From the NCBI RefSeq assembly GCF_000001735.4, contig NC_003076.8, positions 14,883,835 to 14,947,834 on the forward strand: a DNA stretch of 64,000 nt, in the 5' to 3' direction. Shown here one piece after another: positions 58,562-64,000 of this stretch (positions are counted from its first letter, which is position 1; every line of letters begins with the position of its first letter). The stretch comes from Arabidopsis thaliana. Lineage: Eukaryota; Streptophyta; Magnoliopsida; Brassicales; Brassicaceae. Position numbers and translations under genes: made by a program. The notes beneath the pieces were generated by a model, which saw only the letters and a list, made by a program, of their open reading frames with translations, had not been told where the DNA came from and ran no database searches.

Positions 58562-60520
58562 TTAATAAGTTTCAAGACGACATTTGAAAGAACAAATGTA
58601 TACATTAACTCCGCCCTTGGAAAGCTTAAGAATGGAAGGGAGCTTGCATCTAGAGTTACACACAAAGCAAAATGGTCTACAAATAGAGGTGTTGGATACC
58701 ACTTTTGTGTTCATGAGATGAGAACCATGCTTGATATATGAGAAGTCTCCAACAACGCAAGAAATATGTAATGTAGTCCCACAGTCATTGCATGTATAGA
58801 ACCATTCCTTTGAATTCACTTTTGTTTCACATGCCTCACACCAGTATTCACCATCCACATTCATCTCATCGAAAGACAAGAAGAGAGGATGATCATCGTA
58901 CCTATTATTCATTACCTTTCCCGGTAATATAGCACATTTGCCTCCCAAACCATAGTCACACTCGTCACATCTAAAGACGGAATCCTTCTTCCCACATCTA
59001 CTACAATGCGTATATGTAGTAGAATAGTAATATAACGAATGTTGATGGCTTTTGTACTCAAGTGTATCTGAAATTGCAGCACATCGTACATCTATAACAT
59101 AATGGCCAGATTGATACATGAAACCGTTGAATTCTTGTAAACAAAGCCAACATTGGAAAATCTCGTTGCCAGATGTAAGTAGTGTGAATGGAAGGTTGCG
59201 GTACACATGATGTTTCTTCCTTGGATGGTTAGCACATTTTTGGTGGAGTTTAAAATTACATTGCTTACAACTGTAGAACGGTTCTGATAAAATCTGGAGG
59301 GCACATGCTTCACAAACTATGTTTTCATGTAGAATTTGGCCATCACCGTCATTATTGATTCGTAAGTTATGATCATGGCTAAAATGTTTTATTGTGTTAT
59401 CATCAATCACCTCGAATGGCCCAATTTCATCTTCTTCAGGCGTCCCTTCTAGCTCCACCATCTCCCATACATCTTCTCTCGTTGCGCATCGTGCATGAAT
59501 AGCAAAACTAAGACATTTGACGCATATATAACCCCCATAGAATCCATCTACCATTTTACGACAAACTTTGCATATCCCCTTTCCATGTCTAATGCGTCTT
59601 GTGTAAGAGATGCGATGATCGTGGCGGTTGATGTTTATGACACGTGGTAAATCGATACACTGCCGATGGATCATGAAATTACATTGAAGACAAAAATAAG
59701 GGCTTTGTTCACCTAGCGTCCCACAAGCATTGCAAGTGAAATGGATGCGTCTTGGAACAAGATGAAGCTGATGTTCGTGGGTCGTCGGGCTTTCAACACC
59801 AACCGGTGGTGGGTTTTTCATACATGCTCTACATATGCTGAAATTACAAACATCACAATGGTGAAGACCTTGATCTTGATCAAACTTCTCGTCGCAAAGA
59901 AGACACTTCTTGTCGGCGTAATCAGGTGCTTCCGCAAATTTAAGGAGCTTGAGTGGGTGTTGAGGGTGGGAAGTGTGGTTTGCTTCTGGGAAAAACTCGG
60001 CACAGCTCGCATGGAAGAGTATTTTACATTGATAACATATATAACATAGTTTCTCAATGAGAAATGGAGAGTCACACGTCTTGCACTCTCTCAGTCTCAC
60101 TCGCTTGAGAGATTTCGATACATCGAAGAGCTTAAGTGGATGCTCGTGGAGATTGTAGTTTTCAAGAATAGGAAGTGGAGCAGCATCCTTCGCACAATGT
60201 AAATCCAACTTGAAGTCACAGATTGAACATACATAGATATAGGTTTTTCGAAGCAGATGAATTCCACATCGATTACATGTAGATGCTTTGTCATTTAGGC
60301 GCAGATTAAGAGGATGATCGGGGTGAGAGAAGTGCTTTATTTCCTGTAAAGACTCAGCACACTCTCTATGAAACGCAGGAGTCTCACAGCCTAACTCATT
60401 GCAATGGTAGCCTCCGTAAATGTAACCATCAGAGCCACACCCGTTACAACCGTGACGAGAGAAAAAACGAGTTATAGGTAACAAAGGATGTTTGTGAATT
60501 GGTAGCTCTATTTTTTCCAT
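58562..60520 (-). CDS. Cysteine/histidine-rich DC1 (C1-like) zinc-finger protein, 652 aa
   Basis: An intronless minus-strand frame of 652 residues. I count about ten C1-like modules in tandem, each with a leading His-Pro-Leu style motif followed by CX2C, a second CX2C and a closing His/Cys, for example HPDHPLNLRLND...CNRCGIHL...CSICDFKLDLHC. One module near residues 445-490 (LPFTLLTSGNEIFQCWLC) has lost several ligands. DC1 domains are plant-expanded relatives of the diacylglycerol-binding C1 domain. They fold around zinc and are linked to stress and hormone responses, but individual functions are mostly unknown. No membrane segment or kinase domain is present. The start at 60520 gives the MEKIELPIHKHPLL opening typical of the family. 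I recall AT5G37620. The promoter carries a G-box tandem array. Confidence 0.93.
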   Translation of the reverse strand: MEKIELPIHKHPLLPITRFFSRHGCNGCGSDGYIYGGYHCNELGCETPAFHRECAESLQEIKHFSHPDHPLNLRLNDKASTCNRCGIHLLRKTYIYVCSICDFKLDLHCAKDAAPLPILENYNLHEHPLKLFDVSKSLKRVRLRECKTCDSPFLIEKLCYICYQCKILFHASCAEFFPEANHTSHPQHPLKLLKFAEAPDYADKKCLLCDEKFDQDQGLHHCDVCNFSICRACMKNPPPVGVESPTTHEHQLHLVPRRIHFTCNACGTLGEQSPYFCLQCNFMIHRQCIDLPRVININRHDHRISYTRRIRHGKGICKVCRKMVDGFYGGYICVKCLSFAIHARCATREDVWEMVELEGTPEEDEIGPFEVIDDNTIKHFSHDHNLRINNDGDGQILHENIVCEACALQILSEPFYSCKQCNFKLHQKCANHPRKKHHVYRNLPFTLLTSGNEIFQCWLCLQEFNGFMYQSGHYVIDVRCAAISDTLEYKSHQHSLYYYSTTYTHCSRCGKKDSVFRCDECDYGLGGKCAILPGKVMNNRYDDHPLFLSFDEMNVDGEYWCEACETKVNSKEWFYTCNDCGTTLHISCVVGDFSYIKHGSHLMNTKVVSNTSICRPFCFVCNSRCKLPSILKLSKGGVNVYICSFKCRLETY

Positions 60521-60632
60521 GGTGATTTGTTTCCAGAATCTAAATCACAGCTCTCTTTTGCAATGGTTTCACAATGGTGTTTTCTTTTCTTTATTCTTTC
60601 GGATTTCTCAAAGCTGTGAGTCTGGCCACAAG

Positions 60633-60990
60633 CCACGTGAAATGGTTCTTGCTATAACATCTAACATGCATTAATTAGCTAAATTATATATCATATAACT
60701 TATATGTGTAAATTAATCCCAGCACCACGTGAAATGGTTCTTGCTTTAACAACTAACACCAATTAGCTTAAATTTTTTTGGTAAATTAATCCCAACAGTA
60801 ACACCCCATGAAATGGTTCTTGATATAACATGCATCTAACATTAATTACCTACAATATATGTGTAAATTAATCCCAAGTAGACCACGTGAAATGGTTCTT
60901 AGCTTCTTGCTATAATAACTAGAACATTAAATAGCTAAAATTATAGTATGTGTAACTTAATCCCGACACCACGTGAAATGGTTTTTGAAC
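60633..60990 (-). promoter_or_regulatory. Five-unit G-box tandem repeat upstream of the DC1 gene
   Basis: CCACGTGAAATGGTTCTTG recurs at 60633, 60725, 60883 and 60969 (the last with TTTTTG). A degenerate unit with CCCCATGAAATGG lies at about 60804. Units are 79-92 bp long and share TTAATTAGCTAAA, GTGTAAATTAATCCC and TATAAC words. The core CACGTG is the G-box for bHLH (PIF, MYC) and bZIP factors. The first unit is about 115 bp from the DC1 start codon. Confidence 0.8.
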
Positions 60991-61004
60991 TAACGTGAAC
61001 TGCC

Positions 61005-61160
61005 AAACTGATAGGTTTACCGAAACCGAATTAAAGTTCCAACTTCTAACATATCCGATAGATCATAAACTTCATTATCAAAATGAAATATTCGGACCGA
61101 AAATATTCGTTATTTTTAGACCAAAAATACTCAAAAACCAAAAAAAAAGCCATTAGTGAA
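61005..61160. repeat. ACCGAA-type dispersed repeat fragment
   Basis: CCGAAACCGAAT, ATATCCGATAGATC, AATATTCGGACCGAAAATATTCG and TTATTTTTAGACC words link this block to those at 210-460 and 21400-22290. Confidence 0.55.
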
Positions 61161-62776
61161 GTCCGATAAACAGTGCTCCGTTTTTCTTTTTAAACCCTTT
61201 TCGTTATTGGGCAAAAAATTTGTTTCTGAAGTTTAAAATTTTAATGCTCTATTTTGTAAGAAAAATTGAATCTCTTAGAAAGACAAAAACAACTATATAT
61301 GATAATCTTAACATTAAACCAAAAAATAAAAACTATGTATAATATATGCATGGTAGATCAGCCTTGTTCGGGTTTTGAGTCTCCATCGACATACTAATTA
61401 AGAAAGGCTTAAACAAGTGATGCTACGACGGTGATGTAGGAGAGTCGCTTATTTTTTTCAATATATACTATATTTTAATTCTTGTATACCGGCAAGACGT
61501 TTTTTTTTAAATTAGTATATAGAAAATTATAAATTCTATTTGTTAATAAAATATTTATATTTTATTATTTACAATTGTTAGGAAGTAACGTTCTGCTAAA
61601 TTCGTCCCGCCAAAAAAATTAATATTGTCAAATATTTATATTATATAGTTTACAATTGTTATAAGTTATGTTTGTTGTTTACTTCAACTGTTAGTATTAC
61701 CATTAATTGGTTCTTTCTTTTTGGTTCATACCAAAAATTTCCTTGATCATACAAAAAAAAGTTTAGGTAGTTTTCTATCATATTTTAGATAAGTCAGATT
61801 TTTTCACGGAATTTTCCCATTAAAAAAACGATGTTATGAAAAATATTCAAAGAACTCATGAATGAATAAAAAGATAGATGATACTTATGTTTGATTTTTA
61901 ATTTTCATCAGTTTGGGTGGAAGACATAATTGAGAAAATAGAGTTCCAGATATTGATTAGGGTTTTCTTGGAACGTGATACAAGGAGAAAAATATAGATA
62001 TATAAGATTATATATATATATATAATTTTAATTACAAATAATATTAATTTTTTAAATATTATAATTTAATCGCTCTTCTTAGGAACCTAATTCTCTCTTT
62101 CCCCTTCTCCCTCTTACTTTTTCAATTAAGTTTCTTATTTTATTTTGACGGGACTCACTTAGAGTCTACCATTGCACTTACTCTAATAGACATAACATAA
62201 GAAACTCATACGATCAAGTTAAACGCATAGTGAAAAAAAAAAAATATACCCTAAATGATACAATATATGGAACCCAAACAATATAATTAAACGTATACAA
62301 AATACGTTATATCTTTGAAAAAATATGAAAAACCCAAATTATCAAATTAAATACACATCAAATAGTGGTTATTGAGAATAACAGTTGGAGTATCGAAAAT
62401 CTACAATGAAATTTGTCATTAACTGATTTAAGAAACAACTATCTCCAAAAACAATTATGAATTAATCTGTATTTCATAACTAATTAATAAAATCTAGTTT
62501 TTACATTAACAAAAGAGGGAGAATGAATAGAAGATGTGAGAGGAAAGAGATTGTAGAGTCATACACAGAAACAAGAAATAGAGAAAGAGACAAAGGCAGA
62601 ATTGGTATTAATACAAAATATATAGAGAATATCAGTCTTTTTTTGTTACGTGTTAGTTTTGCTATTTATATTTCTTTTTGTGATATTCTTACAAATTTCC
62701 CCTAGAAAAAATAATTTATGTATATGTACTATATATATATTTTTAATTAAAAACTCTATTCAATCGATTTAATTTT
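61161..62776. other. AT-rich intergenic DNA
   Basis: No gene supported. A frame at 62523-62705 has no recognisable similarity. A TSD copy (ATTTAATTTT) of the adjacent transposon ends this stretch at 62767-62776. Confidence 0.4.
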
Positions 62777-63396
62777 GGGAAAAATGTCAAAAAAATCACG
62801 AACTTTCAAATTTGGGACGATTTAATCTTGAACTTTACAGAAGACAAATAAATCGACAAGTTTTTGTTGACTTTCGAAATAAATGACAAGTTTTTGTTGA
62901 CTTGCCATTTGAGATATCATTAAATAAGTTAAAAAATTTTTTTACGGCGTTAATGTCTTGTTTATTTACTTTGTTAGAACAAAACAACGTCGTTTATTGC
63001 AGAGACGAAACGACGTTGTTTTGTCTTTTGAAACAAATATAAACCCTAATTTCCCAAATTGATTTCATTATCTCAAAATCAGAGACCCACATTGACCTCA
63101 AAATCGCAGATAATGAAATCGATTTAGGGATTTAGGGTTTAAATTTGTTTCAACAGACAAAACGAGCTGCAATGAAGAACGTTGTTTTGTTCTAACATAG
63201 GAGATAAACGAGACATTAACGCCGTAAAAAAATTCTGTTAACCTACTTAACGACATGACTCAAATGACAACTCAACAAAAACTTTGTCATTTATTTTGAA
63301 AAACAACAAAAACTATACGATTTATTTGTCTTCCGTAGAGTTCAAGATTAAATCGTCCCAAATTTGAAAGTTCGTAATTTGTTTGACATTTTTCCC
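62777..63396. mobile_element. Fold-back Mutator-like element (non-autonomous MULE), 620 bp
   Basis: The element starts GGGAAAAATGTCAAA and ends with the complementary TTTGACATTTTTCCC. The arms match over nearly their whole length, about 300 bp each, including AAATTTGGGACGATTTAATC, GAAGACAAATAAATCG, GCGTTAATGTCT and TAGAACAAAACAACGT, and meet near 63080-63120. It is flanked on both sides by ATTTAATTTT (62767-62776 and 63397-63406), a perfect 10-bp target duplication. Long TIRs plus a 9-10 bp duplication define Mutator-superfamily insertions. No transposase is encoded. Confidence 0.85.
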
Positions 63397-63572
63397 ATTT
63401 AATTTTCAAAACAAGAATATCAAATATTTTCCCGCTCATAGAAAATTTTGAAATAGGTGAAAGAAACAAAACAGATCTAACTCTCACACACTCTCACAAG
63501 AGCGTCAATTCGAAAAATTCACCAAACATTTTCGGTTTCTCTTCACAAAAAATCTCAAATTTCTCTGTGAAA

Positions 63573-64000
63573 ATGGGCGAAGAATCAGAAATCGCCATGG
63601 CTTCAGCAGATCGAAATAACCTAACCCAGAAAATCGCCAAGATCCTAAACGAGACTCGCACATCATACGCTACTCATAACCGTAAGCTAAAGGAGCTCGC
63701 CACAATCCGTTCAAAACTATCTTCATCTGAATCCGAATCCGAGTCCGTGTCTTCTTCTATTCTTCAATTCTCTTCCGTGTTTCTCAAAACCCTAACCCCT
63801 CTTTTCATCGCGGCTCAACGAAGAACCGCTGCAGCAGAGCGTGTTGTTCGATTCGTGGCGGAATTCGCTTGTCTTCGTAGTAATTCAGACGGTGACTCCG
63901 ATTGCGACGAGTTTCTAGAGGAATTTCTTAAGTTTTTGGTTGCTGGGTCTGTTGCTGCCAATAGAAACGCGAGATTCAGGGCGTGTCAGATAATTTCAGA
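63573..64000 (+). CDS. CAPG: Condensin subunit CAP-G, N-terminal part (runs off the window)
   Basis: ATG at 63573 opens a frame that continues past the window end, giving the first 142 residues. It begins MGEESEIAMASADRNNLTQK and contains helical HEAT-like segments, ending in AANRNARFRACQIIS, which matches the conserved region of condensin CAP-G in which the first HEAT repeats start. CAP-G is the non-SMC HEAT-repeat regulator of the condensin complex with SMC2, SMC4, CAP-H and CAP-D2, and it compacts chromosomes in mitosis and meiosis. I recall this as AT5G37630 (EMB2656), an embryo-essential gene. A second in-frame ATG lies eight codons in. The core promoter is short because a fold-back MULE ends only about 175 bp upstream. 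Later exons are not visible. Confidence 0.9.
   Translation, partial: MGEESEIAMASADRNNLTQKIAKILNETRTSYATHNRKLKELATIRSKLSSSESESESVSSSILQFSSVFLKTLTPLFIAAQRRTAAAERVVRFVAEFACLRSNSDGDSDCDEFLEEFLKFLVAGSVAANRNARFRACQIIS

Noticed and set aside
59741-60049. 102-codon plus-strand frame
   Set aside because: Antisense shadow of the DC1 gene, caused by its Cys/His codon pattern.

Overview
This window is a plant nuclear chromosome segment. The genes carry many short spliced introns with GT-AG borders, the intergenic DNA is very AT-rich, and degenerate plant transposons are scattered between genes. The gene set and order (GORK, the complex I 75-kDa subunit EMB1467, cytosolic glutamine synthetase GLN1;1, the truncated porin VDAC5, then CAP-G) match my memory of Arabidopsis thaliana chromosome 5, roughly AT5G37480 to AT5G37630. 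The species and locus numbers are recalled. The gene structures below were read from the sequence by splicing exons in frame.

Layout, left to right: a small C-terminally anchored protein (643-1683, -); a retroelement-like stretch with a 12-bp stem (about 2490-3210); U-box E3 ligase PUB21 (3910-5217, +) behind W-box and TGACGTCA motifs; a possible tiny gene (5469-5648, +); the guard-cell outward K+ channel GORK (5924-11049, -, 12 exons, 820 aa); a duplicated MITE-like segment lying both in GORK intron 1 and upstream of the gene; complex I 75-kDa subunit (13656-16518, +); a neprosin/DUF239 protein (17780-20377, +); a repeat field (20900-22380); a TcdA/ThiF-type tRNA-modification enzyme (22671-25186, +); LTR fragments (25525-25860); an aspartyl protease (29028-30356, +); a 4.9-kb AT-rich gap; a small basic protein (35266-35958, -); an RNase H-like plus RBR E3 ligase (38110-39956, +); a PPR protein (40660-42312, -); a solo Ty3/Gypsy-type LTR (42592-42946); an 18-exon TPR protein (43569-48875, -); GLN1;1 (49740-51822, -); the truncated porin VDAC5 (54287-54778, +); a 652-aa DC1 zinc-finger protein (58562-60520, -) with a five-unit G-box tandem repeat in its promoter; a fold-back Mutator-like element (62777-63396) with a 10-bp target duplication; and the 5' end of condensin subunit CAP-G (63573 to the window edge, +).

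The genes do not form a pathway. They are ordinary independent eukaryotic units. Shared themes are limited: several products are mitochondrial or probably so (complex I subunit, VDAC5, perhaps the PPR, TPR and TcdA-like proteins), and two are ubiquitin ligases.

I found no previously undescribed multi-gene system. The most interesting points are the near-complete fold-back MULE in the CAP-G promoter, the G-box tandem array in front of the DC1 gene, a 12-nt microexon and two GC-AG introns, a Glu-to-Gln change at a presumed catalytic site of the neprosin-like protein, a 23-bp perfect inverted repeat in intergenic DNA, and duplicated site II elements in front of the complex I gene.
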